This document shows positions 55,796-64,000 of a stretch of 64,000 nt of DNA, piece after piece. The notes under the pieces are model-generated. The model searched no databases and was not told where the DNA came from. It saw only the letters and a program-made list of their open reading frames with translations. The position numbers and the translations under genes were made by a program. Source of the DNA: Ambrosia x helenae (taxonomy: Eukaryota > Streptophyta > Magnoliopsida > Asterales > Asteraceae); the NCBI GenBank assembly GCA_030844895.1, contig CM061224.1:31456102-31520101 (forward strand), written 5' to 3'. Each line of letters begins with the position of its first letter. Positions within the stretch are counted from its first letter, which is position 1.

Positions 55796-56245
55796 GGATG
55801 GGTCATTGAGGCCTCAATGGGCCATTGAAGCCAAATCTGGGAAAAACGATGGGTCATTAAAGCCTCAATGACCCATCCTTTTACAAAAAAGTGAAAACGA
55901 TGGCCCATTGTGGTCTCAACGACCCATTGAGGTTTGCCAATTATTTGTAATCATTGACCAATCATTGGGAATGATTGGTAATTGTAAAAAAGAAGTGTCT
56001 TTAATGGCTCATTGAGAAGCTTTGTCTCAATTACCCATTAAGGCCTCAATGGTCCGTTGGGGTTTATTATTTTTTTTTTAATTTTTAAATGATTGGAGAA
56101 GCTTCCTCAAGAAGCTTTGTCTCAATAGCCCATTGAGGCCTCAACGACCCATCTTTGATTTGTCTCAATGGCCCATTGAGGCCTCAACAGCCCATCGCTT
56201 TTCAAAATTTTGGCCTTAATGGCCCATTGTGGCCTCCACGACCCA
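55796..56245. repeat. Palindromic minisatellite CATTGAGGCCTCAATG
   Basis: Roughly 20 copies or half-copies of caatgggccattgaggcc and gaggcctcaatgaccca in both orientations, with short spacers. The core 16-mer is a perfect palindrome. Confidence 0.8.
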
Positions 56246-56639
56246 TGTGTTCCATTTTTTTTTAGTTTTTTAGCGTGTTTTATATATTTTAAGCTTGAAA
56301 TTTGTGTTTTTTATAAAAAAAAATAAAAAAGTACATTTTTAGAATAAGTATAAATTAGCTTATACACCAATTTTTTTCATTAAATAATTCAGTATACATG
56401 ATAAAAACAATAACATACGATAAGCTAGGTTAAGTCAAAATACTATGTTCTTATATGCACCCTTGGTAGACAAAGCTTGACATACGGGACTTACCATTCG
56501 AGCGGGAATGGTGCTAAGGACTTCGAAGAAGGTGATAACAATGAGAAATGTGCTTCTGAAGGTGGTGACATAAAAGTGGAACCTAACCCGGATGTTTCGT
56601 ATGATTTGGCTTCCATTTACATATCTTCAACACATTTCA
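56246..56639. other. Upstream part of an OTU pseudogene region, unassigned
   Basis: A plus-strand open stretch, 56477-56668, is acidic (DFEEGDNNEK) and may be an unassigned exon. The rest is AT-rich. Confidence 0.3.
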
Positions 56640-56969
56640 AACATTCAAAATGTTCGTTGGGACAGTAACTGTGGATTCCGATCCGTAGCTGTGTGTTTAG
56701 GGTAGGCAGAGGTGCAGTGGCACTTCATCCGCACACAACGTATGGTTTGAGATGGTGACGAACAGAGACCGGTGGGAGCCAATTTTGAACAGGGTAGATC
56801 ACGGTTGGTACCACGAACTATAAAGGTCATTAGATTGGTCTGGAGTCGGAGATGCCCTGAGGACCCATTGGATGGATATACCCTCCACTGGATTGCTGAT
56901 TGCTCAGAAATTTGGAGTGGTTGTTCAATTTTTATGTAAGGGTGGTCATAGTGAGACCATCTTTCCTAT
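56640..56969 (+). pseudogene. OTU-type cysteine protease remnant, cut by an LTR
   Basis: The frame at 56652 has DSNCGFRSVAVCLG, the D-x-N-C-G catalytic loop of OTU proteases (Cys codon 56670-56672). After stops at about 56699 and 56729 and frame changes, NRDRW-like and RVDHGWYHEL pieces and a HWMDIPSTGLLIAQKFGVVV segment follow. These are the usual C-terminal half of OTU domains found in plant MULE-associated or host proteins. The expected catalytic His region would lie beyond 56969, where an LTR begins. Confidence 0.6.
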
Positions 56970-58539
56970 TGTAACACCCCAACCGATGGCGGAATCATCG
57001 AGGTGTCACGTAGTGACGATTGTTCAAAAGCACATGGTACTTAAATGTAAATATTATTAAATGAAACCCAAAAATTGTCTTACAAGGAAAATGGAAATAC
57101 AAGGTCTTAAATGAAACATAAATAATGAAATAACTGCATAATAAAGCGCTAAAAGTATCTTGATCAAACTGCACCTGAAACATGTACAAAAATAGGTTTG
57201 GTCAACATAAGAAATGTTGGTGAGCATTCCTAGTTTTGATATATATAGTAGATTAAAAGTTATACAATTCAAGTGCAAGCTACAGTGTGGATATGTAAAC
57301 CATGTATCAAACAAATGAGCGAAATCAACCCTGTGACTGTATAATGTACTGTATGAACTGTAGTGTACTTATCCAACAAGTGGATAATAACTTAACAATG
57401 GCCACGGATTCTCCGATGAAAAAGGGGGAGAATCAACCTAGGCGGGTTGTCAATCCAAATAGCGCTATCCATGTTAAGGTCGGCTTGTACCATGTTAATG
57501 ATTTCACTAAGTACAAATGTAATCCACATGTATTGTCTAAGCATAAAGCACGTTGTAATCAATGCACATAGTACTAGAATTGTATTGTAAAAATGTAATC
57601 TTGTATTTGAAATTGTAATAGTGTACATGTAACACCCCAAAAATGTATAAAAGCAAAAAGGGGTAGGAATACTCACTGTTCACGTAGTAACTTGAAATTG
57701 GACTGGACAACGAAATATGAACTTGAGATTTCTCCCAAAAGATTAACCTAAAGTAATTAATAATGTGTGAGTGAAATAACTCTAGGATGCATGTATATCT
57801 AGGGCTTCGAATTGGGGATTACGTTTATTTGTGTAAATAAACAAATTGTTTATTAATTATGAGGAATTTAATAAATAAATGAATAAAAGTCTTTTAATGA
57901 AATTTGAATTTAGGATATACAAAATAAAGTGTTTGAAGTGTAGAAATAATTTTTATAAAATTATTTCATTTAAAATAGATTTTTAAATCTATTTATTTAT
58001 AAATAGTCATTAATTAACTTTAATATTTAAAAATACTACAATTAAAGAATTCTTATTTTAAAAAAATCATATTTCTGTTCTAAATGATTAAAAATAATTT
58101 GTATAAAATTTTGGTGCAAAAATGATGAAAATTGGATTTGTTATGATTTAATTATGATTAAATCTAACAAAAATTGATTAAAAATATAAAATAAATGATT
58201 TTACTGAATTAAAAATTATTTCAGTAAAGTTTAACTTTAAATAAAGTCAGGATAAATTTTGGAGAAATTAATAAAATTGTTTTGATGTATAAATGGATTT
58301 TTATAAATCTAATAGATTAAAAATGATTTAATTATTATAAATATTAAATAAATGAATTTCTGAAAAATAAAAATTATAAATGAAACTTTTATAACAGATT
58401 AAACATATGTAATTTTTTTAGAATTTATAAAATAGTTTTGGTATTTTTAAAAGAATTTAAAAGATTTAAAAGGATTTAATATATATTTATATTTATTTGT
58501 TTGATTTTAAAAAAGAAAAGAAAAGAAAAAGGAGCAAAC

Positions 58540-58625
58540 CGGTCAGAGCCGGGACTCGAACCCGGGTGACCCTTGTTGTGGACCATGGTCACAACCACTT
58601 GGCCTAGGCCGGTGGTTGTGATCTT
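58540..58625 (-). other. tRNA-like module in the LTR
   Basis: On the minus strand, ggcctaggccaagtggttgt (A-box-like) and cccgggttcgagtcccgg (B box within a T-arm-like stem). Not a folded tRNA gene: the anticodon arm is unclear and no acceptor stem can be drawn by eye. Confidence 0.5.
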
Positions 58626-59212
58626 TCTGGGTTCAAAATAAATTTATATCATACGCGAAAACAGGATTATCCCCAAATCAAGAACACGAGCCCTAGAATT
58701 TTCAATCAAGCAATCCAGGCAACATGAGCCCGATTAATTATAGGGCTTTTGTTGCTGGGTAGCCGATGAACAAAACCCATAACAGAAGTGTGACTCACAG
58801 TGTGTAATCGTGTGAAATCGTCGAGTCAAAGAAATAAGTCAACCACGAACTCGTTCAACAAAATCAGTGTTTGATAGAGAGAATTGGAGGTTTAAGAAGA
58901 TGAGTGAGCGAGTTGATTAGGTTCGTAGCACCTCTATTTATACTGAGGATCAAAGGCGAGTTCAATTGGAATGTTTGACCTACGATTAATACCATTCGCG
59001 TTTATTGATTCAATTAGTCAACAATTGACGTGTAATGGACGTGTATACGAGTTGCATTAGGCCGATAATCACACTAATTTACCAAATAAAGATCAATCAA
59101 GCATTGATCTTGATTGATTATACAAACGCGTCCAGCAGTTGACTTTCCAAGTCAGAACTGCTGGTTTTTAAAAACGTGTATAAGATTATTAAGTATCCGG
59201 GTTTAATCAAAT

Positions 59213-59302
59213 AGAAGGCTCAGCTCAGTTGGTCAAGTGTGTTTGTGTTTGGTGTAACCCGGGTCTTGGCGCGGGTTCGAACCCCGGCCAGGACCATTTT
59301 TT
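59213..59302 (+). other. tRNA-like module in the LTR, opposite orientation
   Basis: A box gctcagctcagttggtcaag and B box gcgggttcgaaccccg, followed by a T run (59297-59305), a Pol III terminator-like signal. Probably a SINE head. Confidence 0.5.
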
Positions 59303-59379
59303 TTTTAAACTTAATAAGAGGGTGATTGGGCTGGCCTGTTGGGCTGTTGGGCTGTTGGGCTCCATCAGGTGGGCCTCAA

Positions 59380-59417
<38 letters not shown>
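59380..59417 (+). repeat. (ATT)n microsatellite
   Basis: About twelve consecutive att units inside the LTR. Confidence 0.9.
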
Positions 59418-59418
<1 letters not shown>

Positions 59419-59529
59419 CTATGATTAAACGAACCCGAGTTTAACGTAAAAAAAAAATGCCACGTTTATTAATTGTGATAAAACGTACAGATAATTAAAC
59501 GAATACAATGAAAAGTGACGGATGTCACA

Positions 59530-59544
59530 GCATCCCCTACTTTT
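59530..59544 (-). other. Polypurine tract of the chromovirus
   Basis: On the minus strand, aaaagtaggggatgc precedes the LTR start TGTGACATCC. Confidence 0.65.
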
Positions 59545-59567
59545 AGAAATTTCGTCCCGAAATTCCT

Positions 59568-62500
59568 TTAAGTGGTAGTCTCTGGAAAGAGGTGAGGATA
59601 CTTAGACATCATTTGGTCCTCACGCTCCCAAGTAAACTCTGGGCCTCGTTTGGATTCCCAACGAACTTTGACAATAGGAATTCGGCTTCGCTTAAGCGTC
59701 TTGACATCTCGATCCATAATCTCCACAGGTTTCTCTATGAAGCGCATCGATTCGTCAATCTGGATATCCTCTAAAGGAACATGGAGGTTATCTTCAGCCA
59801 AACACTTTTTGAGATTAGAAACATGAAACGTTGGATGAACATTATTGAGTTCCGGTGGTAAATCGAGCTTGTAAGCCACCTTCCCAACTCGTTCAAGGAT
59901 TTTAAAAGGGCCTACGAATCGTGGTGCAAGTTTTCCTTTCTTTCCAAACCGAAATACACCCTTCCAAGGTGAAACCTTGAGAAGTACCATGTCTCCGACT
60001 TGGAATTCTAGAGGTTTGCGCCTTTGATCGGCATAGCTCTTTTGTCTGCTTCTAGCAACTTGTAAGTTCTCACGAATGCGGTGAATTTTGTCTGTCGTTT
60101 CTTGTATCAGCTCGGGACCGGTGATTTGTGTTTCACCAACCTCGCTCCAACACACAGGGGAACGACATTTGCGACCGTAGAGTGCCTCAAATGGTGCCAT
60201 GTTAATACTGGAATGGTAGCTGTTATTATACGAGAACTCAACCAAGGGTAGGTGTGTGTCCCAATTACCACCAAAGTCGATGATGCACGCTCGAAGCATA
60301 TCCTCCAATGTTTGGATGGTTCGTTCAGTTTGGCCATCCGTCTGTGGGTGATAAGCCGTGCTAAGATTTAGTTGTGTACCAAGTGCGGACTGAAATGTCT
60401 GCCAAAAGCGAGAAGTAAACCAGCTATCACGATCGGAAATAATGTCTAGAGGAATACCATGACGGCTGACAATCTCACTGATGTAAATCTTAGCCAGTTT
60501 CTCAGCTGTGTAGGTCTCACGAATGGGTAGGAAGTGAGCAGATTTGGTCAAACGATCGACAATAACCCAGATACTGTCATGCCCGCGGGTGGTGCGTGGA
60601 AGCTTCGTGATGAAGTCCATAGCAATGCTCTCCCACTTCCATACTGGTATTTCTGGTTGCACAAGTAAACCAGATGGACGTTGGTGCTCAGCTTTGACTT
60701 TAGAACAAGTAAGGCATTTAGCCACATAAAGGGCTATGTCCTTTTTCATACCGGGCCACCAATACAAAGTACGCAGATCCTGATACATCTTATCTGCACC
60801 AGGGTGAATGGAATAACGAGACTTATGGGACTCGTCCATGAGGAAGGTACGCAGGTTGTCACGATCAGGGATCCAAAGACGGTTCATGAAATAAAGTAAG
60901 CCATTTTTGGTTTCCAACTGATTTTCGGCTCCACACGACATTTCTTCGTACATGTTGCCCTCAGTAACAGAGATATGTTGGGCTTCAATAATGCGGAGTT
61001 TAATATCGGACTGGACCTGAGCACAATAAAGCTGGGCATGACCTTTACGACTAAGGGCATCGGCTACAACATTCGCTTTGCCAGGATGGTAGCGAATCTC
61101 GCAGTCGTAGTCATTTAACAACTCGACCCATCGTCTTTGTCGTATGTTCAGATCTTTCTGGTTGAAAATGTGTTGAAGACTCTTGTGGTCAGTGAAGATC
61201 ACACATTTTGTACCATATAAATAGTGACGCCAAATCTTAAGTGCGAAGACGACCGCTCCGAGCTCAAGATCATGGGTAGTGTAATTTTTCTCATGGTTTT
61301 TCAGTTGTCGTGATGCATATGCTATAACCTTGCCTCGTTGCATGAGAACACAACCAAGGCCTTGATTAGAGGCATCACAGTAAACCACGAAATCCTCACT
61401 GCCGTCCGGTAGGGTGAGAATTGGAGCATCACACAGTTTCTGCTTCAAAGTTTGGAATGCTTCTTCCTGACTGGGTCCCCATACATATGGTTTATCCTTA
61501 TGGGTCAAGGAAGTGAGAGGTAAAGCAATCTTGGAAAAGTTGAGAATAAATCGACGATAATAACCCGCTAAGCCAAGAAAAGAGCGAACTTCCGTGGGAG
61601 ACTTGGGTGTAATCCAATTCTTAACAGCCTCAATCTTAGATGGATCCACGTGTATACCCTTTTCACTGATAATGTGTCCCAAAAATTGAACCTCTTTAAG
61701 CCAGAATTCACACTTGGAGAATTTGGCATACAGTTGTTCATTCTTCAAAAGACTCAAAATTTGTCTAAGGTGTTGCTCGTGGGCTGATTTGGTCTTAGAG
61801 TAAATGAGAATGTCATCGATGAAAACAATTACGAACTTATCCAGGAAGGGTTTGCACACGCGATTCATGAGATCCATGAAGACAGCGGGTGCATTCGTTA
61901 GCCCGAAAGGCATAACCATAAACTCGTAATGCCCATAACGTGTACGGAAAGCTGTTTTTGGAATGTCGTCTTCATGGACTCGTAGCTGATGATATCCCGA
62001 ACGAAGATCGATCTTTGAGAAACAAGTCGATCCTTGAAGTTGATCAAAGAGGTCATCAATGCGAGGTAAAGGGTACCGGTTCTTAATGGTGAGTTTATTC
62101 AACTCCCGGTAATCAATACACATACGGAAAGATCCATCCTTCTTCTTTACAAATAGGACTGGAGCTCCCCAAGGTGATGAGCTGGGACGAATGAAACCCT
62201 TGTCTGCCAACTCTTGAAGTTGACTCGCAAGTTCTTGCATCTCGGAAGGTGCAAGGCGGTATGGAGATTTAGCAACGGGCGTAGCACCAGGTACAAGATC
62301 AATACGAAATTCGACAGGACGCACTGGTGGAAGTCCCGGTAAATCATCAGGAAAAACTTCGGGAAACTCACGAACAACAGGAACATCTTGAATACTCTTG
62401 TCTTTACTTTTCTTTTCCACAATATGGGCCAAGAAAGCTACGTATTTCTTGCGTAGATATTTCTGTGCTTGGGTGCAAGACATGAGTTTAAGACCACTGG

Positions 62501-64000
62501 ATGGTTTCTCACCATAAACCCGTAAAAAGTCACCCGATGCGAGAGGAAACCGAATAAATTTCTCAAAGCAGACAACTTCGGCATGATGTTTAGAAAGCCA
62601 ATCCATACCCACGATAACATCAAAGCTTCCCAATTTCATGGGTATAAGATCAATGGTGAAGTCATGTTTGTTAAGGCTAAGAGTACAACCCAGAATGATA
62701 GAATCGATTGAGATGGGTTTACCATCTGCGACCTCGACCGTGAAAGGCGCTCCTAATCTAGAGCGAGTGTGAGATAATAGAGGTTCGAATGCTAATGACA
62801 CAAAACTTTTATCCGCACCAGTATCAAATAAAATTGAAGCATAACGACCATCAAGTAAAAACGTACCATTCACCACGTCATTAGTTTCCTGGGCTTCTGT
62901 TGCATTGATGTTGAAAGCTCGACCACGAGCCACTGGGTTTGCTGCATGGTTTGCTGGGACAAGTGCTGGACATTGGTTTCTGAAGTGGTTCGGATCACCA
63001 CAATTGAAGCAAGCTCGACCATATGCTATAGGTTGTGGGTTTTGGCGAGCTGGTTGAGGGTTAACAGGTTGAGCATTAATAGGTTGAGGTCGAAACGTAG
63101 ATCGACATGTGGCAGCTACATGACCATACCTACCACAGGTGGTACAGTGGCGGCAAGGAAAATTTGCGGGGTGATGGTACTGACAGGTGGCACACTTGGG
63201 TAAGTTTCCACTGTAAACCTTCTTAACAGGAGGAGCCTGAGCCATTGGAGCCTGTGCTATTGGAGCCTGAGTTACTGGGGCCACAACAGCATAGTTTCTA
63301 CCCTTGGCCTTCCGCTTCCTAGTGTTGGAACCGGTATTGTCTACAGCAACTCTTGATGATTCAGTAGTAGGGGTGGGGGTCTTCTCAGTTGATTTCTTGG
63401 TTCCTTTCCTAACCAAATTTCCCTTTTTGACGTGCTTGTCAGTCAAGGAGGCTGCAAGCTGAATGGCTTCTTCCACCGTAGTGGGTCTGCTTCCAGTGAC
63501 TACATCTTGAATTAGGTCAGGCAGTCCCTCAATATACTTCTCGATTGCTCGAGAGACCGGGGTAACCATGTGTGGAACCAAAATACTGAGCTCATGATAA
63601 CGGGTGTTGTATGCAAGATTTTCACCACTGTCCTGTTTCAACCCATGGAACTCTTCCTCTAGCTTCCTCATTTCATTCCTAGGGCAGAACTTGGCGATCA
63701 TAAGTTCCTTGACCTCAGTCCAAGACAAGGATAGAGCAACATCAGCGCCCCGATTACGCTTCTCACCATTCCACCAGGTCAATGCCCCCTTTTGAAGGAC
63801 ACTGGTAGCATAGCGAACGCGGAGGTTATCAGGACACTCGCTGTTCACGAAGGTACATTCCATACTTTCAAACCATTGGAGGAGGCCAGTAGCACCCTCC
63901 TCTCCAGTAAACTTCGTGGGATTGCATGAGTTGAAGTGTTTGAAGGTACACCGAGTTTGAGTTGCACCCTCAGTATTGGTACTGTTGCTGTTCTGGGTTA
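59568..64000 (-). CDS. gag-pol: Ty3/gypsy chromovirus (Tekay/Del-type) gag-pol, partial at the window edge
   Basis: An unbroken frame from the window edge (45 codons before the first Met at 63863) to the stop at 59568. Counting from that Met: gag core; two zinc knuckles at about residues 237-250 (CTTCGRYGHVAATC) and 285-298 (CFNCGDPNHFRNQC); protease LFDTGADKSF near 350; RT with FIDD near 680; RNase H (VYCDASN, TDHKSL) about 820-930; integrase with an H-x-H/C-x2-C finger, MDF, SDRD and QTER residues; and a C-terminal chromodomain-like end (EIMDRDVKTL, KVRWESK, FTWERED). The D-D-E residues are present; SDRDSWF replaces the common SDRDPRF. The coding part seems capable of function. Confidence 0.92.
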   Translation of the reverse strand, partial: TQNSNSTNTEGATQTRCTFKHFNSCNPTKFTGEEGATGLLQWFESMECTFVNSECPDNLRVRYATSVLQKGALTWWNGEKRNRGADVALSLSWTEVKELMIAKFCPRNEMRKLEEEFHGLKQDSGENLAYNTRYHELSILVPHMVTPVSRAIEKYIEGLPDLIQDVVTGSRPTTVEEAIQLAASLTDKHVKKGNLVRKGTKKSTEKTPTPTTESSRVAVDNTGSNTRKRKAKGRNYAVVAPVTQAPIAQAPMAQAPPVKKVYSGNLPKCATCQYHHPANFPCRHCTTCGRYGHVAATCRSTFRPQPINAQPVNPQPARQNPQPIAYGRACFNCGDPNHFRNQCPALVPANHAANPVARGRAFNINATEAQETNDVVNGTFLLDGRYASILFDTGADKSFVSLAFEPLLSHTRSRLGAPFTVEVADGKPISIDSIILGCTLSLNKHDFTIDLIPMKLGSFDVIVGMDWLSKHHAEVVCFEKFIRFPLASGDFLRVYGEKPSSGLKLMSCTQAQKYLRKKYVAFLAHIVEKKSKDKSIQDVPVVREFPEVFPDDLPGLPPVRPVEFRIDLVPGATPVAKSPYRLAPSEMQELASQLQELADKGFIRPSSSPWGAPVLFVKKKDGSFRMCIDYRELNKLTIKNRYPLPRIDDLFDQLQGSTCFSKIDLRSGYHQLRVHEDDIPKTAFRTRYGHYEFMVMPFGLTNAPAVFMDLMNRVCKPFLDKFVIVFIDDILIYSKTKSAHEQHLRQILSLLKNEQLYAKFSKCEFWLKEVQFLGHIISEKGIHVDPSKIEAVKNWITPKSPTEVRSFLGLAGYYRRFILNFSKIALPLTSLTHKDKPYVWGPSQEEAFQTLKQKLCDAPILTLPDGSEDFVVYCDASNQGLGCVLMQRGKVIAYASRQLKNHEKNYTTHDLELGAVVFALKIWRHYLYGTKCVIFTDHKSLQHIFNQKDLNIRQRRWVELLNDYDCEIRYHPGKANVVADALSRKGHAQLYCAQVQSDIKLRIIEAQHISVTEGNMYEEMSCGAENQLETKNGLLYFMNRLWIPDRDNLRTFLMDESHKSRYSIHPGADKMYQDLRTLYWWPGMKKDIALYVAKCLTCSKVKAEHQRPSGLLVQPEIPVWKWESIAMDFITKLPRTTRGHDSIWVIVDRLTKSAHFLPIRETYTAEKLAKIYISEIVSRHGIPLDIISDRDSWFTSRFWQTFQSALGTQLNLSTAYHPQTDGQTERTIQTLEDMLRACIIDFGGNWDTHLPLVEFSYNNSYHSSINMAPFEALYGRKCRSPVCWSEVGETQITGPELIQETTDKIHRIRENLQVARSRQKSYADQRRKPLEFQVGDMVLLKVSPWKGVFRFGKKGKLAPRFVGPFKILERVGKVAYKLDLPPELNNVHPTFHVSNLKKCLAEDNLHVPLEDIQIDESMRFIEKPVEIMDRDVKTLKRSRIPIVKVRWESKRGPEFTWEREDQMMSKYPHLFPETTT

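Larger units (their letters stand above)
56970..59529 (-). repeat. 3' LTR of a gypsy chromovirus
   Basis: On the minus strand it starts TGTGACATCC directly after a purine-rich tract and ends GGGGTGTTACA at 56970. The 2,560-bp span is long and AT-rich. A 51386-53498 copy and a 5268-5540 fragment belong to the same family. The 5-bp target should be cctat (56965-56969); the other side is outside the window. The outer edge is likely but not proven. Confidence 0.65.

Noticed and set aside
58540..58625. A true tRNA gene
   Set aside because: A- and B-box words are present but no full cloverleaf or acceptor stem is evident.

Overview
The window is plant nuclear DNA that is dominated by transposable elements. 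No bacterial-style operons, phage genes or organelle genes are visible. The lineage looks like Asteraceae. This is inferred mainly from the copia element whose extra reading frames downstream of pol resemble ones I know from annotated daisy-family genomes. It is not proven by a host marker.

Layout. 1-1574: 3' end of a copia element (accessory ORF, polypurine tract, 3' LTR). 1575-6430: broken Athila-type Ty3/gypsy material on both strands plus a fragment of another gypsy LTR. 7707-13300: two head-to-head Helitrons, one carrying a 3.9 kb CACTA element that itself holds a foldback element and a hAT-like element. 13454-14170: a RING-H2 gene with a decaying Asp/Glu/Trp-rich tandem repeat. 14865-15960: a hAT-like element containing a MITE that contains a SINE. 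16311-18858: a Mutator-like element (MULE) with 207-bp terminal inverted repeats and a perfect 9-bp target duplication. It holds a deleted transposase gene and, on the opposite strand, a small GRF-zinc-finger/membrane-protein gene. 20204-38700: an odd reverse-transcriptase gene (minus strand), split by a complete 15.2 kb copia element of the SIRE/Maximus type. 39500-44370: small DNA elements, a SINE, and the only clearly intact host gene, an L34e-superfamily membrane protein (42322-42906, minus). 44370-49085: a broken Tat-type gypsy element with its 5' LTR. 51386-53498: an LTR remnant. 53857-56969: a foldback MITE, RPA-like exons, a palindromic minisatellite and an OTU-protease pseudogene. 56970-64000: a gypsy chromovirus-type element whose gag-pol frame is open to the window edge.

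How the parts relate. Most boundaries come from target-site duplications that can be read directly: gaccg around the copia element, taatattaa around the MULE, tgtggatg around the hAT element, ctcaagtt around a hAT MITE, taa around the CACTA, ttttatata around the foldback MITE, and 15-bp repeats around three SINE insertions. These give a relative order of insertion. The RT gene is older than the copia element inside it. The Helitron is older than the CACTA. The OTU pseudogene appears older than the chromovirus LTR that cuts it. Most element genes carry nonsense codons, several of which are best explained by TGG to TAG or TGA. The chromovirus frame and the L34e-family gene are exceptions with no breaks. 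The most unusual item is the MULE, because its transposase and GRF-finger gene face each other, each driven from its own terminal repeat.
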